The translations under genes were made by a program, and so were the position numbers. A DNA stretch of 64,000 bases. It comes from Pandoraea horticolens (lineage in GTDB: Bacteria > Pseudomonadota > Gammaproteobacteria > Burkholderiales > Burkholderiaceae). The notes below the pieces were generated by a model. The model ran no database searches, was not told the origin of the DNA, and saw nothing but the letters and a program-made list of their open reading frames with translations. This document shows positions 28,325-37,550 of the stretch, piece by piece. The DNA lies in assembly GCF_902459555.1 (NCBI RefSeq), contig NZ_CABPSM010000001.1:723754-787753 (forward strand), read 5' to 3'. Position 1 is the first letter of the stretch. Each line of letters starts with the position of its first letter.

Positions 28325-28436
28325 TTTCCCTCTGCGCATTACCCCTGGGAGATTCGGATCTCCCGAGTCTCCCAACCTTCCCCTTCACCTCCGAAGTTCC
28401 ACGTAGTGCTTCCGGCAGTCCTCACGTTTTCTTATT

Positions 28437-29039
28437 TCAGCGACGCAGCCAGCCGCGCGCGATCGGCCATGCCATCAGGCGGCGATAGATGCCTTCGAGG
28501 ATTGCCGAGACGATACGGCTCGTTTCCCGTGCGCTCGCCGTCCGCATGATGAGTGCGACTGCAATCGACACGACCAGTCCGCCAAGCATGTCGACCGGCC
28601 AGTGAACGCCGAGATAGACACGTGCCCAGCACACCGGCAGCGCGCAAATCAACAGCAACCGGCCGAGCAGGCGCGGCGTACGTGCCGCCATCCCCATCAG
28701 GACGAATGCCGACGTGAACATGAGCGACGCGTGGTTGCTGGGAAATGCATTGGTGGGCGCATGGGGGAGCAGGTTCGTGCCGACACCGGCGACGAACGGC
28801 CGCGGCTCGGCCCAGGCCAGCCCGATGACGAAGTTGATCAGCAGCGCGAGCCCCACGCCCAGCAAACCGTGAACGGCACCTTCGCGGTCGCGTCCGCCTG
28901 CGAGCCACAGGGTGACCAGCCCCACCGGGAGCAGGACAATCAGATACTTGGCGAGGAAGATGGCGATGGCCAATTCACCTTCGCTCACATTGGGCGAGGC
29001 GTTAATGGCCAGAAAGAGGGCGCGGTTGAGTGAATCCAT
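28437..29039 (-). CDS. PAP2 superfamily phosphatase (undecaprenyl-diphosphatase-like)
   Basis: A 200-residue integral membrane protein with about five to six helices. The three PAP2 motifs are visible: WAEPRPF (motif 1), PSNHA (motif 2, PSNH for PSGH) and ARVYLGVHWPVD (motif 3). Such BcrC-type enzymes recycle undecaprenyl pyrophosphate on the periplasmic side; lipid phosphatase activity on another substrate is possible. The gene diverges from the Mg2+ ATPase leader region. Confidence 0.88.
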   Translation of the reverse strand: MDSLNRALFLAINASPNVSEGELAIAIFLAKYLIVLLPVGLVTLWLAGGRDREGAVHGLLGVGLALLINFVIGLAWAEPRPFVAGVGTNLLPHAPTNAFPSNHASLMFTSAFVLMGMAARTPRLLGRLLLICALPVCWARVYLGVHWPVDMLGGLVVSIAVALIMRTASARETSRIVSAILEGIYRRLMAWPIARGWLRR

Positions 29040-29282
29040 GAAGTCCGGGAGGCGAGAAGTGACTGCCGGTGGTCAGCGGCGCAACCGGGCTGCACACGCA
29101 GTGCCGGCGCATCGACGGCCGCCGGCAGGCGGTTTGTGACGAAAACATGACGAATTCTGACTGAGCCGCTTTCCGTTGGAAAGTTGCATTTGTCATCATT
29201 TTGTAACGCGTTGAATTGTCACTTTTCTTTCGACGCACTTGGCGGTAAAATCACGCCGTTATAGCTTTCAGGAGGTCCTTCC

Positions 29283-29345
29283 GTGGACAGTGGTTCTAGT
29301 GGTAGTTGCCGGTCGACACAGGTCGACACCATCACCGCGAGTTAG
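29283..29345 (+). CDS. 20-codon leader ORF in the mgtA leader
   Basis: GTG 29283 is preceded by a perfect AGGAGG (29270-29275) at a 7-nt spacing, and the frame ends at TAG 29343. The peptide reads MDSGSSGSCRSTQVDTITAS. It is Ser/Thr-rich, without the Pro/acidic run seen in Salmonella MgtL. An intrinsic terminator-like hairpin lies 78 nt downstream and the Mg2+ ATPase gene about 540 nt downstream. A 10-bp direct repeat (GGTCGACACA / GGTCGACACC at about 29311-29330) lies inside. The ribosome site is among the strongest in the window, which argues the ORF is translated. Function as a leader peptide is inference. Confidence 0.5.
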   Translation: MDSGSSGSCRSTQVDTITAS

Positions 29346-29423
29346 TCCCCGGGATCTTCCCTGCCGCTGACTCGCATAGTCGGGTTGGCGCGCGCCTCTG
29401 ATGTACGTCTCGATTGCCCTGTC

Positions 29424-29453
29424 CCCTTGGCTCGCGTGCCAAAGGGTTTTATT
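29424..29453 (+). terminator. Putative attenuator terminator in the mgtA leader
   Basis: CCCTTGGC (29424-29431) pairs with GCCAAAGGG (29438-29446), one base bulged, loop TCGCGT, followed by TTTTATT. It lies in the leader between the 20-codon ORF and the ATPase gene, so it would stop transcription early unless read through. Confidence 0.6.
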
Positions 29454-29635
29454 GGGTCATACCGATAGCGTCCGTCTTTCGTAGCACGCTCCCTAATTAG
29501 CTTTACATCTGCCGTTCGGGCTGTCCCGCCGTGCGCGTGTGTTCGTTTTCGGGCCGTTTGCCGTTGTGCACCGGTCGCCGGACTCGATCTCATCGCCTGC
29601 GCCGGGCGGATTGCCGTGCGGCCGGGAGATTCATC

Positions 29636-29821
29636 GTGTTCCGTTACTCCATGACCCTTCGCAGCGGTAATCCGCAAGCCCTGATGCTGCCGAGCGAGTG
29701 CTTGCATCACTATCACGTCGATCCGCATCCGGAAGCCGCCGAAGCGGTGCGTCCGGGCGCTGGGGCGCGTCTCGGGCAGTGGCTGCGGGCGTTCGTATGC
29801 CGCGAAAAAACGGCGGGCTGA
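29636..29821 (+). CDS. Small hypothetical protein upstream of mgtA
   Basis: GTG 29636 follows GGGAG at 7 nt; 61 codons to TGA at 29821, about 66 bp ahead of the ATPase gene. The product is soluble, His/Glu/Pro-containing (CLHHYHVDPHPEAAEAV) with a basic end. No family recognised. Its position between attenuator and ATPase, and its good ribosome site, suggest a small co-transcribed protein; chance ORFs of this length are common at this GC content. Confidence 0.35.
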   Translation: MFRYSMTLRSGNPQALMLPSECLHHYHVDPHPEAAEAVRPGAGARLGQWLRAFVCREKTAG

Positions 29822-29887
29822 GCCTGCCTCACGACTTTTGGGGGCCGGCCGTTCACCGGTGCCCCGGACATTTTCAGGATGTATCCG

Positions 29888-32629
29888 ATGCAACAAGCTC
29901 TCACGCTCAGCGAGCGATTGATTGCGGTGCTTGGCGCGCGCCTCGGGCTGCGCTTCTTCCGTCGCCGCGACATGCTCGAAACCCTCGACGCACCGGCGCA
30001 CGGTCATGAGGCACCGCCGGGTCTCGTCGACGCTGCCCGCGACACCGGTCCGGATCTGCTCGCACGGCTGAGCACCACCCGCGATGGGCTGTCCGACGAC
30101 GAAGCCGCCACCGTGCGGGCACATGTCGGCGCCAACGAAGTCGAGCACGAAAAGCCGTTGCCCTGGTGGCGGCACTTGTTCAACTGCTACCGCAATCCGT
30201 TCAATCTGCTGCTCTCGGCACTGGCCGCTGTGTCATTCGCGACCGACGACACCGAGGGAACGATCATCATCGCGTCGATGGTGATCATTTCCACGGTGTT
30301 GCGATTTGTGCAGGAAGCGCGTTCGAACAAGGCCGCCGAGAAGCTCAAGGCGATGGTGAGCACCACGGCCACGGTGCTGCGTCGCGAGGTGCTGGGCGAT
30401 GGTGGCGCAGAGCCCGACAACGTGCGCCGTCTGGGCCGCATGGGCCGCGAAATTCCGTTGGCGGAACTTGTGCCGGGCGACATCGTATTGCTCGCGGCCG
30501 GAGACATGATTCCGGCGGATGTACGCATTCTCACGGCCAAGGATTTGTTTGTCTCGCAATCGGCCCTCACCGGCGAGGCGCTGCCCGTCGAGAAATTTGC
30601 GCATGCGTGCGAGTCCGGAGGGAGTAATCCGCTCACTTACGACAATCTCGCGTTCATGGGCACGAACGTTGTCAGCGGCTCGGCCACGGCGGTGGTAGTG
30701 GCAACCGGTGCGCGCACGTTCTTCGGCTCGCTCGCGCAGCGCGTCACGGCGCTGCAACCGACGGTCACGTCGTTCCAGCAAGGCGTGAATCGCGTGTCGT
30801 GGGTGCTGATCCGCTTCATGATGGTCATGACACCCATCGTGTTGCTCATCAACGGCTTCACCAAGCACGACTGGCTCGAAGCCTCGTTGTTTGCGCTGTC
30901 GGTGGCGGTCGGTCTGACACCTGAAATGCTGCCGATGATCGTGACGGCTACGCTGGCGAAGGGCGCGGTCGTGCTCTCGCGCAAGAAGGTGATCGTCAAG
31001 CGGCTCGATGCGATTCAGAACTTCGGCGCGATGGATGTGCTGTGCACGGACAAGACCGGTACGCTCACGCAGGACAAGATTTGTCTTGAGCGTCACACCG
31101 ATGTATGGGGCCATGCCTCCGAAGATGTGCTCGAGTACGCCTATCTCAACAGCTTCTACCAGACCGGCCTGAAGAACCTGCTCGACGTGGCGGTGCTCGA
31201 TCATGCGGAGTTGCACCAGCGTCTGGACGTGGTGAACCGCTACCGCAAGATCGACGAGATTCCGTTCGACTTCCAGCGCCGTCGCATGTCGGTGGTGGTC
31301 AGCGAGAACGGCGCGCATCACGAGTTGATCTGCAAGGGCGCGGTGGAAGAGGTGATGGCGGTGTGCGACCGTGTGCAGCATGGCGCGAATGTCGAACCGC
31401 TGACGCCCGACGTGCTGGCTCGCCTGCGTCGCGTGACGGCCGATCTGAACGCCGAAGGGCTGCGCGTGGTGGCGGTGGCGACGCGTCATTTGCCGCCTGT
31501 GCGCGAGCGCTACGGTATTGCAGACGAAAGCGAACTCGTGCTCGTCGGCTACATTGCGTTTCTCGATCCGCCCAAGGAGTCGACGGCGCCCGCGTTGAAG
31601 GCGCTTGCGGCGGCAGGCGTCGATGTCAAGGTGCTCACGGGCGATAACGATCTCGTGACGGCGAAGGTCTGCCGCGAGGTCGGCCTGAAGGTGAACGGCT
31701 GCGTGCTGGGCGATGACATCGAGGCGATGAGCGATGCCGAACTGGCACAGACCGTCGAGCGCGCCAACGTGTTCGCGAAGCTCACGCCCGCGCACAAGGA
31801 ACGGCTCGTGCGGATGCTGCGTGCGAACGGTCACGTGGTGGGCTTCGTGGGCGACGGTATCAACGATGCGCCGGCGTTGCGTGCCGCGGATATCGGCATC
31901 TCGGTGGATACGGCGGTGGACATCGCCAAGGAGGCGGCCGATATGATCCTGCTCGAGAAGAGCCTGATGGTGCTAGAGCAGGGGGTGATCGAGGGGCGTC
32001 GCACATTTGCGAACATGCTCAAATACATCAAGATGACGGCCAGCTCGAACTTCGGCAATGTCTTTTCGGTGCTGATTGCGAGTGCGTTCTTGCCGTTCCT
32101 GCCGATGCTGCCGTTGCAGTTGCTCACGCAGAATCTGCTTTACGACCTGTCGCAAACGACGATTCCGTTCGACAACGTCGACGACGAGCAACTGACGCGG
32201 CCGCAGCGCTGGAACCCGGCGGATCTGTCGCGCTTCATGGTGTTCTTCGGCCCGATCAGCTCGATTTTCGACGTGCTGACGTTCCTGGCGATGTGGCACC
32301 TGTTCGGCGCGAACAGCACCGAGCACCAGACGTTGTTCCAGTCTGGCTGGTTCGTCGAAGGGTTGCTGTCGCAGACGCTGATCGTGCATCTGATCCGTAC
32401 GCGCCGTATTCCGTTCGTGCAGAGCCGCGCCGCGTGGCCGTTGCTGCTGATGACGGGCGCGGTGATGCTGATCGGCCTGATGCTGCCGATGTCGCCGTTC
32501 GCGGACACGTTCAAGATGCAGGCGCTGCCGCTCGCGTACTTCCCGATGCTCGCCGCCATCCTCCTCGCCTACGCCGTGTTGACGCAGATGATGAAGGGCA
32601 TGTTCGCACGACGGTTTGGGTGGCAGTGA
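29888..32629 (+). CDS. mgtA: Magnesium-translocating P-type ATPase
   Basis: A 913-residue P3B-type ATPase that imports Mg2+ across the inner membrane. ATG 29888 is preferred (AGGA 8 nt ahead) over ATG 29879. The phosphorylated Asp388 lies in CTDKTGTLT; TGEALPVEK (A-domain), VLTGDN and GFVGDGINDAPALRAADIG (P-domain) are all intact. About ten transmembrane helices are expected, with the C-terminal block typical of MgtA/MgtB (NFGNVFSVLIASAFLPFLPM). Length matches the family (about 900). The long leader with a short ORF and an intrinsic terminator suggests expression control by transcription attenuation, as known for mgtA in enterics, though this leader is unrelated in sequence. Confidence 0.95.
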   Translation: MQQALTLSERLIAVLGARLGLRFFRRRDMLETLDAPAHGHEAPPGLVDAARDTGPDLLARLSTTRDGLSDDEAATVRAHVGANEVEHEKPLPWWRHLFNCYRNPFNLLLSALAAVSFATDDTEGTIIIASMVIISTVLRFVQEARSNKAAEKLKAMVSTTATVLRREVLGDGGAEPDNVRRLGRMGREIPLAELVPGDIVLLAAGDMIPADVRILTAKDLFVSQSALTGEALPVEKFAHACESGGSNPLTYDNLAFMGTNVVSGSATAVVVATGARTFFGSLAQRVTALQPTVTSFQQGVNRVSWVLIRFMMVMTPIVLLINGFTKHDWLEASLFALSVAVGLTPEMLPMIVTATLAKGAVVLSRKKVIVKRLDAIQNFGAMDVLCTDKTGTLTQDKICLERHTDVWGHASEDVLEYAYLNSFYQTGLKNLLDVAVLDHAELHQRLDVVNRYRKIDEIPFDFQRRRMSVVVSENGAHHELICKGAVEEVMAVCDRVQHGANVEPLTPDVLARLRRVTADLNAEGLRVVAVATRHLPPVRERYGIADESELVLVGYIAFLDPPKESTAPALKALAAAGVDVKVLTGDNDLVTAKVCREVGLKVNGCVLGDDIEAMSDAELAQTVERANVFAKLTPAHKERLVRMLRANGHVVGFVGDGINDAPALRAADIGISVDTAVDIAKEAADMILLEKSLMVLEQGVIEGRRTFANMLKYIKMTASSNFGNVFSVLIASAFLPFLPMLPLQLLTQNLLYDLSQTTIPFDNVDDEQLTRPQRWNPADLSRFMVFFGPISSIFDVLTFLAMWHLFGANSTEHQTLFQSGWFVEGLLSQTLIVHLIRTRRIPFVQSRAAWPLLLMTGAVMLIGLMLPMSPFADTFKMQALPLAYFPMLAAILLAYAVLTQMMKGMFARRFGWQ

Positions 32630-32712
32630 GGTCGGTTGTGCCAGTGTGATGAACAACACCAGCGGCGATGGGATCGCCGCTCGCACTTACGTCATGCCAT
32701 GGAGTCCCCGCG

Positions 32713-33236
32713 TCAATCATCCACCCAAGTCCCCAACGGGCGGTCGAAGTGTTGGCTGCGGGAAGCGAAGACGTCGCGGACGTCGTCGAGTTCGAGGGGC
32801 ACATCGAGCGCGCCGTCGTTGTCGCGTCTGGCGCTGCCTAGCGGATCGTTGCAGCACAGCTACAGCGACATGTCCGAGGGCATCCCAACCACGCGGAGCG
32901 ACATGTGCTTGCCGATGAGAAACGGCTGTCCGCCCTTGCCGAATCGCCGAATCAATTGCCCCATCAGCGCGTCGGGGCCGTGATACGGATACCCGTCATC
33001 GCCCGAGACCTTGTGCAGATACGTTGCGCCGTGAGTTCGGCGTGTGTCCGTCGGCGTCGCGGCGTCCGAACTTGTGGTCGTCCGTGCGCGTGCACCATTC
33101 GCCCGACGCACGCAGGATCACTTTCGGCGCACACTGTGCGCCGATCTTGTATCCCGTGTCCTGCCAGCCTTGCGCGGTGTACCCCCTTCAAGCGCCTGTT
33201 GATGCGATCTGCCGTCATGACCGGCTCCATCGTTGA
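32713..33236 (-). pseudogene. Decayed lectin-like (LecA/PA-IL-type) gene
   Basis: Three minus-strand frames hold consecutive parts of one domain. First, around 33190-33010, GWQDTGYKIGAQ and ILRASGEW. Second, around 33060-32860, PDALMGQLIRRFGKGGQPF followed by LIG. Third, around 32850-32715, NDPLG then DNDGALDVPLELDD and the stop at 32713. The pattern (W-x-x-TG, ASG-x-W, PD-x-x-x-G-x-LI-x-R-x-G, PF-x-IG, ND, DN-x-G-x-x-x-V) is that of the PA-IL/LecA-like sugar-binding fold. Two frameshifts and a missing N-terminus make it a relic. No gene with an intact frame lies in this 645-bp stretch. Confidence 0.5.
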
Positions 33237-33275
33237 CGGGGCGCCAAGAATGGATCGCCGGCTATCGGCTTTTCG

Positions 33276-33818
33276 CTACGTGAACTGCGATCGGTTCGAG
33301 TGTAGACGCACCGCTTCCTCGCTTGAAGCGTAGGTGCGGAGTCCTGCCTCCAAACGGCGTTTCGGCGAGACGGCAATACCCAGCTCTGCATACAATTCGT
33401 CGAGGGCCTCGCGCGTGCCGACGAGCAGTGCTGTGGTTTGCCCGCTGATGTCGGTGACAACGCTCACGAGCGTTTTTCCCTGGCACGTCTCGCGCGCTGC
33501 GACGAACTGCGTCGACGTCAGCGCGGCGAGCGTGGCGAAGCGCTCCGCCTGCACCAGGCCGTTGATCTGGAACACCGGCTGCGCGGCACCGGTGGCGCGC
33601 GGCGCGAGCCGTACGTGGGTGCCGTCGCTGTAAGCGCCAAGCGCTGCGAACAGTTTTTCGCGACCTTGCGGCCCCAACGCGCAGTGATCGCCATGTACCC
33701 AGCGCGAAATCGTGTTGCCGGTAATACCGGTCGCGTAAGCGAGCCGGGCTAATGTGACTCCCGATAGCTTGATGAGCAGACGGGCGACGGTGCGGTGACG
33801 CTGTTCGATGTCATCCAT
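33276..33818 (-). CDS. Small helix-turn-helix protein of unknown role
   Basis: About 180 residues from ATG 33818 (MDDIEQRHRTVARLL). The N-terminus holds an XRE-like HTH (about 20-50: LARLAYATGITGNTISRWVHGD). The rest is an unrecognised domain with TLVSVVTDISGQTTALLVG and a C-terminal basic stretch. It lies 68 bp downstream of the DapA-family gene on the same strand, so it may be co-transcribed. Could be a regulator of that gene. The family is not recognised beyond the HTH. Confidence 0.6.
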   Translation of the reverse strand: MDDIEQRHRTVARLLIKLSGVTLARLAYATGITGNTISRWVHGDHCALGPQGREKLFAALGAYSDGTHVRLAPRATGAAQPVFQINGLVQAERFATLAALTSTQFVAARETCQGKTLVSVVTDISGQTTALLVGTREALDELYAELGIAVSPKRRLEAGLRTYASSEEAVRLHSNRSQFT

Positions 33819-33886
33819 AACGGGTGTCCTGTCGTAAGGGCTTTCAGGCGACGTACTTGGCGCGCGGTGACGGAGGGTGTCCGGAT

Positions 33887-34768
33887 TCAGAACGCCATCG
33901 TCACTTCGAGTTGGGTGTCGATCTCTCTGCGAAGCGCGGGCGTGCAAGGCATGAGCGGACGGCGAACCGTCTCCGGGCAAAGCCCCAGTGAAGCGAGCGC
34001 GGCTTTGATCGCCACCGGGTTCGGCTCGGAAAACAGCCGGCGAATGAGCGGCTTCATCCCGTTGAAGAGCGTTGCCGCGTGGCCCATGTCGCCCTCACGC
34101 ACGTAGCGGAGCAGCTTCAGATAGAGGTCGGGCCGAACGTGAGCCGCCGCCGAGATGCACCCGACGGCTCCCGCTTGCAGCGCGGGCAGCAACTGCATGT
34201 CGTCGCCGCACAGCACGCGCATGGTGACCTGCGACGGCAAATGCAGGAGCGGATGCGTGTCGCATTCCTTGATTGCCGCGAACGCGTCGTGCGACGCCAG
34301 TTCTCGGATCGTCTCCACCGCAAGCGTCACCCCCGTGCGTAGCGGCACGTTATAGAGCACGAGCGGTTTGCGCGCGCCGGCCGCCAACGTTCGGTAGTGC
34401 CAGAGAATGCCCTCCTGCGACGGGCGCAGATAGTAAGGCGGAGGTACGAGATATCCGGCAAGCGGCAGGTCTTCGATATTGCGAATTTGCTGCGCGGTAT
34501 TGGCCGTATCGGCCGCGCCGACACCGGCTACCACCGGGGCATGTCCGTGCGCGAGATGGCAAGCCGTCTCGACGAGCCAGCGGCGCTCGTCGTCGTCCAG
34601 CAATGTGCCTTCGCCCGTCGTGCCGGCCACGACCAGGCCGTTTACTCCCGCAGCAAGGTAGTAGTCGACCAGACGCGCGAAGGCGTTGCGATCGATCTGA
34701 GCGCCATTGGCGCCGGTCATGGGCGTGACGAGTGGAATCCACACGCCTTCGAAGATGGCTGTGTTCAT
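33887..34768 (-). CDS. DapA-family aldolase (dihydrodipicolinate synthase-like)
   Basis: A 293-residue class I aldolase of the DHDPS/N-acetylneuraminate lyase family. Schiff-base Lys167 (AAIKECD), the YNVP tyrosine motif (LYNVPLRTGV) and GTTGEG nucleotide-like loop are in place. It could be the lysine-pathway enzyme (pyruvate + aspartate semialdehyde), but the gene is away from other dap genes and sits next to an HTH protein. A 2-keto-3-deoxy acid aldolase-like role is also possible. The Entner-Doudoroff genes start 700 bp further on; whether it serves them is unknown. Confidence 0.8.
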   Translation of the reverse strand: MNTAIFEGVWIPLVTPMTGANGAQIDRNAFARLVDYYLAAGVNGLVVAGTTGEGTLLDDDERRWLVETACHLAHGHAPVVAGVGAADTANTAQQIRNIEDLPLAGYLVPPPYYLRPSQEGILWHYRTLAAGARKPLVLYNVPLRTGVTLAVETIRELASHDAFAAIKECDTHPLLHLPSQVTMRVLCGDDMQLLPALQAGAVGCISAAAHVRPDLYLKLLRYVREGDMGHAATLFNGMKPLIRRLFSEPNPVAIKAALASLGLCPETVRRPLMPCTPALRREIDTQLEVTMAF

Positions 34769-34834
34769 ATCAGAGGGAACAGAGTTATTCGGGGAGCGCG
34801 AGACGCATCGAAGCGACGTCGGAATGCCGGGGGC

Positions 34835-35299
34835 TTAGGCCGCAGCGCGCAGACGCAACGCGCCAAACTCGGCTTCCGGTAACGATTGCATGACGACGTG
34901 CATTGCCCGGGAGGCTTCGATACGCGGCAACGCAATCGACACCACGGCCGCAGTATCGCGCCGGATCGGACGAATCGTCTCGACGCGCCACGGCAGCGGC
35001 AGACTCATCGCCAACGTGATGGCGAGCGTCGAGACGGCTGCGCGGCTGAGCGTGATGTCGAGCGTTGCGTCGAGGCGAACGCGAGGGGTGTGTCGATTGC
35101 GTTGCCGCGGTGTCGCGAAAACGTCGGTCGGGGGAAGGGGTTGCGTGCTCGCCGGCGTGGCGGCGATGGCGGTGCCGGTAACGGTAGCCGAAGCGCGCGC
35201 CGCAGGGGCGGGCGTGGCGCCGTAGGTGTGGAAAGCGTCGGCCGGTATGGCGTTCGCACCAGGAGGTTCGAGTCTGGCGCGCTGAGCGATGGTAGGCAT
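34835..35299 (-). CDS. Hypothetical protein with conserved C-terminal segment
   Basis: A 154-residue protein from ATG 35299 (a GTG at 35317 is an alternative). The first 65 residues are Ala/Pro/Thr-rich and low in complexity. The last 90 (TLDITLSRAAVSTLAITL, then RRDTAAVVSIALPRIEA and MQSLPEAEFGALRL) have alternating strand-helix character like a small ACT or ferredoxin-like domain. I do not recognise the family. It lies between the DapA-type gene and edd on the same strand. Confidence 0.5.
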   Translation of the reverse strand: MPTIAQRARLEPPGANAIPADAFHTYGATPAPAARASATVTGTAIAATPASTQPLPPTDVFATPRQRNRHTPRVRLDATLDITLSRAAVSTLAITLAMSLPLPWRVETIRPIRRDTAAVVSIALPRIEASRAMHVVMQSLPEAEFGALRLRAAA

Positions 35300-35442
35300 G
35301 GCAACGTGTCGATTCACGACAAGAGTGACAACGAGGCCAGTCTAGGGACGCGCAGATAAAAACGGCGTCAAGATTTTGACGCCTTGCAGACAAGGGGCAG
35401 AGGCGCGTGCGGCGGCGCTACGCCTCAGCGCTGCGATGGATA

Positions 35443-37272
35443 TTACGCGTCGTTGAACAGCACGCATGCACCGTGCGGTGCAGTGCCGACATTGTCGCGG
35501 AAGAGCCGGAACACGTTGCGCCACGGGTCGAACGGCCGCTGCGGCATGGGCTCCGGCGTGCGTGCGGCGAGCGTAGCGTCGTCGACTTCGCAATGCAGCA
35601 CGTTCTTTTCGCAGTCGATGGTGATGATGTCGCCGTCCTGCACGCGCGCGAGCATGCCGCCTTGTTCCGCTTCGGGCGAGAGATGAATTGCCGCCGGCAC
35701 CTTGCCCGATGCTCCGGACATTCGTCCGTCAGTCACAAGCGCCACATGGTGACCTTCGTCCTGAAGCAGGCCGAGCATCGGCATGAGCTTGTGCAACTCG
35801 GGCATACCGTTTGCGCGCGGCCCCTGGAAGCGCACCACGACGATGACGTCGCGCGTCAATTCGCCTGCCTTGAACGCGGCCTGTGCCGACTCCTGATCGG
35901 AGAACACGCGTGCCGGGGCGCGCACCGTCTGATGTTCCGGTTTGACGGCAGACGATTTGATGACCGCGCGTCCCAGATTGCCCTTGAGCATGCGCAACCC
36001 GCCCTCGCGGGCGAAGGGCCGGGATGCCGGCCGCACGATGTTCTCGTCGAGGCTGTCACGGGGGGCGTCTTGCCACGAGAGCACGTCGTCGTGCAGAAGG
36101 GCTTCCTGCGTATACGCGCGCAGACCGTGTCCCATGACCGTGGTCACGTCGTTGTGCAGGAAGCCGGCGTCGAGCAGTTCGCGAATAAGGAAATTCAGGC
36201 CACCGGCTGCGTGGAACTGATTCACATCGGCCTTGCCGCTTGGATAGACATGAGCAAGCAATGGCGTCACGTCCGACAGATCGGCGAAGTCCTGCCAGTC
36301 GAGCAGGATGCCGCCCGCATGGGCCATGGCGACGAGGTGCAGCGTATGGTTGGTCGAACCGCCCGTGGCGAGCAGACCGACAACGCCGTTGATGAACGCG
36401 CGTTCATCGAGAATGTGAGACGTATTGATGCCCGACTTCGCCAGCGCCACGGCGCGCGCGGTCGCCGCCTGTGTGAGCGCATGGCGCAGTGGCGTATGCG
36501 GATTGACGAACGACGCGCCCGGCAGATGCAGCCCCATGAACTCCATAAGCATCTGATTGCTGTTGGCCGTGCCGTAGAACGTGCAGGTGCCTTCCGTGTG
36601 ATACGCGGCCAGTTCGGCGTCGAGCAGCGCCGCGCGCGTGATGCGCCCGGCGGCGTATTCCTGCCGGATGCGCGACTTCTCGTCGTTGGGCAACCCCGAG
36701 GGCATCGGGCCGGCCGGGGAGAACACGGCCGGCAGATGACCGAACGCTTGCGCAGCAATCACGAGCCCCGGCACGATCTTGTCACACACGCCGAGGAACA
36801 TCGCGGCATCGAACATCTGGTGCGAGAGCGCGACGACCGAGGCCATGGCGATCACGTCGCGCGAGAACAGCGAGAGTTCCATCCCGGCGTAACCCTGCGT
36901 CACGCCATCGCACATCGCGGGCACGCCGCCGGCGACCTGCGCGCTCGCGCCGTGCGCCCGCGCAGCGGACTTGATGATGTCGGGGAACTCGACGAACGGC
37001 GCATGCGCCGAAAGCATATCGTTGTAAGCGGTGACGATGCCGATGTTGGGCGTGCGCTCGGAGCGGATCTTGAGACGGTCGTCGGCGGGGGCGGCGGCCA
37101 GGGCGTGCGCGAGGTTGGCGCACCCCAGCCTCTCGCGCCCGGGTTGCCCCTGCGTGGCCCGGGCGACGCCTTCCAGATAAGCCTGACGGGACGACCGGCT
37201 GCGCTCGATGAGGCGCCCGGTCACGCGCTCTACCACCGGATGCAGCGACACGTTGTGCGAAGACTGAGTCAT
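35443..37272 (-). CDS. edd: 6-phosphogluconate dehydratase
   Basis: A 609-residue iron-sulfur dehydratase of the IlvD/Edd family, first committed step of the Entner-Doudoroff pathway (6-phosphogluconate to KDPG). ATG 37272 gives the usual length and N-terminus ([18 protein letters not shown]). Cluster cysteines are in AMCDGVTQG and VCDKIVPG, plus a later one in GTCTF-type segment ([14 protein letters not shown]). It diverges from zwf-pgl-glk/hexR over a 278-bp region with the HexR operator. The KDPG aldolase gene eda is not in the window. Confidence 0.95.
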   Translation of the reverse strand: MTQSSHNVSLHPVVERVTGRLIERSRSSRQAYLEGVARATQGQPGRERLGCANLAHALAAAPADDRLKIRSERTPNIGIVTAYNDMLSAHAPFVEFPDIIKSAARAHGASAQVAGGVPAMCDGVTQGYAGMELSLFSRDVIAMASVVALSHQMFDAAMFLGVCDKIVPGLVIAAQAFGHLPAVFSPAGPMPSGLPNDEKSRIRQEYAAGRITRAALLDAELAAYHTEGTCTFYGTANSNQMLMEFMGLHLPGASFVNPHTPLRHALTQAATARAVALAKSGINTSHILDERAFINGVVGLLATGGSTNHTLHLVAMAHAGGILLDWQDFADLSDVTPLLAHVYPSGKADVNQFHAAGGLNFLIRELLDAGFLHNDVTTVMGHGLRAYTQEALLHDDVLSWQDAPRDSLDENIVRPASRPFAREGGLRMLKGNLGRAVIKSSAVKPEHQTVRAPARVFSDQESAQAAFKAGELTRDVIVVVRFQGPRANGMPELHKLMPMLGLLQDEGHHVALVTDGRMSGASGKVPAAIHLSPEAEQGGMLARVQDGDIITIDCEKNVLHCEVDDATLAARTPEPMPQRPFDPWRNVFRLFRDNVGTAPHGACVLFNDA

Positions 37273-37413
37273 GGTGATTCCGTGACGTTGTGGGGGCCGA
37301 TGCAGGCGGCGCAACCGGCGCGTTAGACGCTGCGGCGCCGTTTGCATGCTGGCTCGACGTGATGCCCTGTCCTAAATCATCGGTCGATGATGTAGTCAAA
37401 GCACGAGATTTTG

Positions 37414-37441
37414 TTGATTATAAGTGTAGTTAAACTACAAT
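37414..37441 (+). promoter_or_regulatory. zwf promoter with embedded HexR operator
   Basis: TTGATT (37414-37419), 16-bp spacer, TACAAT (37436-37441). TGTAGTTAAACTACA (37425-37439) lies across the spacer and -10 and is a near-perfect 7+1+7 palindrome agreeing with the known HexR consensus (TGTARTWWWAYTACA-like). HexR bound here would block RNA polymerase; KDPG releases it in studied species. Confidence 0.85.
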
Positions 37442-37550
37442 ACGGTGTCAAAGTTGCGCTTCTTCAGTGACATCAGAACGTCTGTCAAGTTCGGTTGTCG
37501 TCAGACGGTGTCGCTGAGGAGTGCCCGGTCGCACGGAGTCCACGCTCTCT

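Noticed and set aside
28347..28364. Hairpin GGGAGAT-TCGG-ATCTCCC after rnk
   Set aside because: No T-run follows, so not called as an intrinsic terminator.
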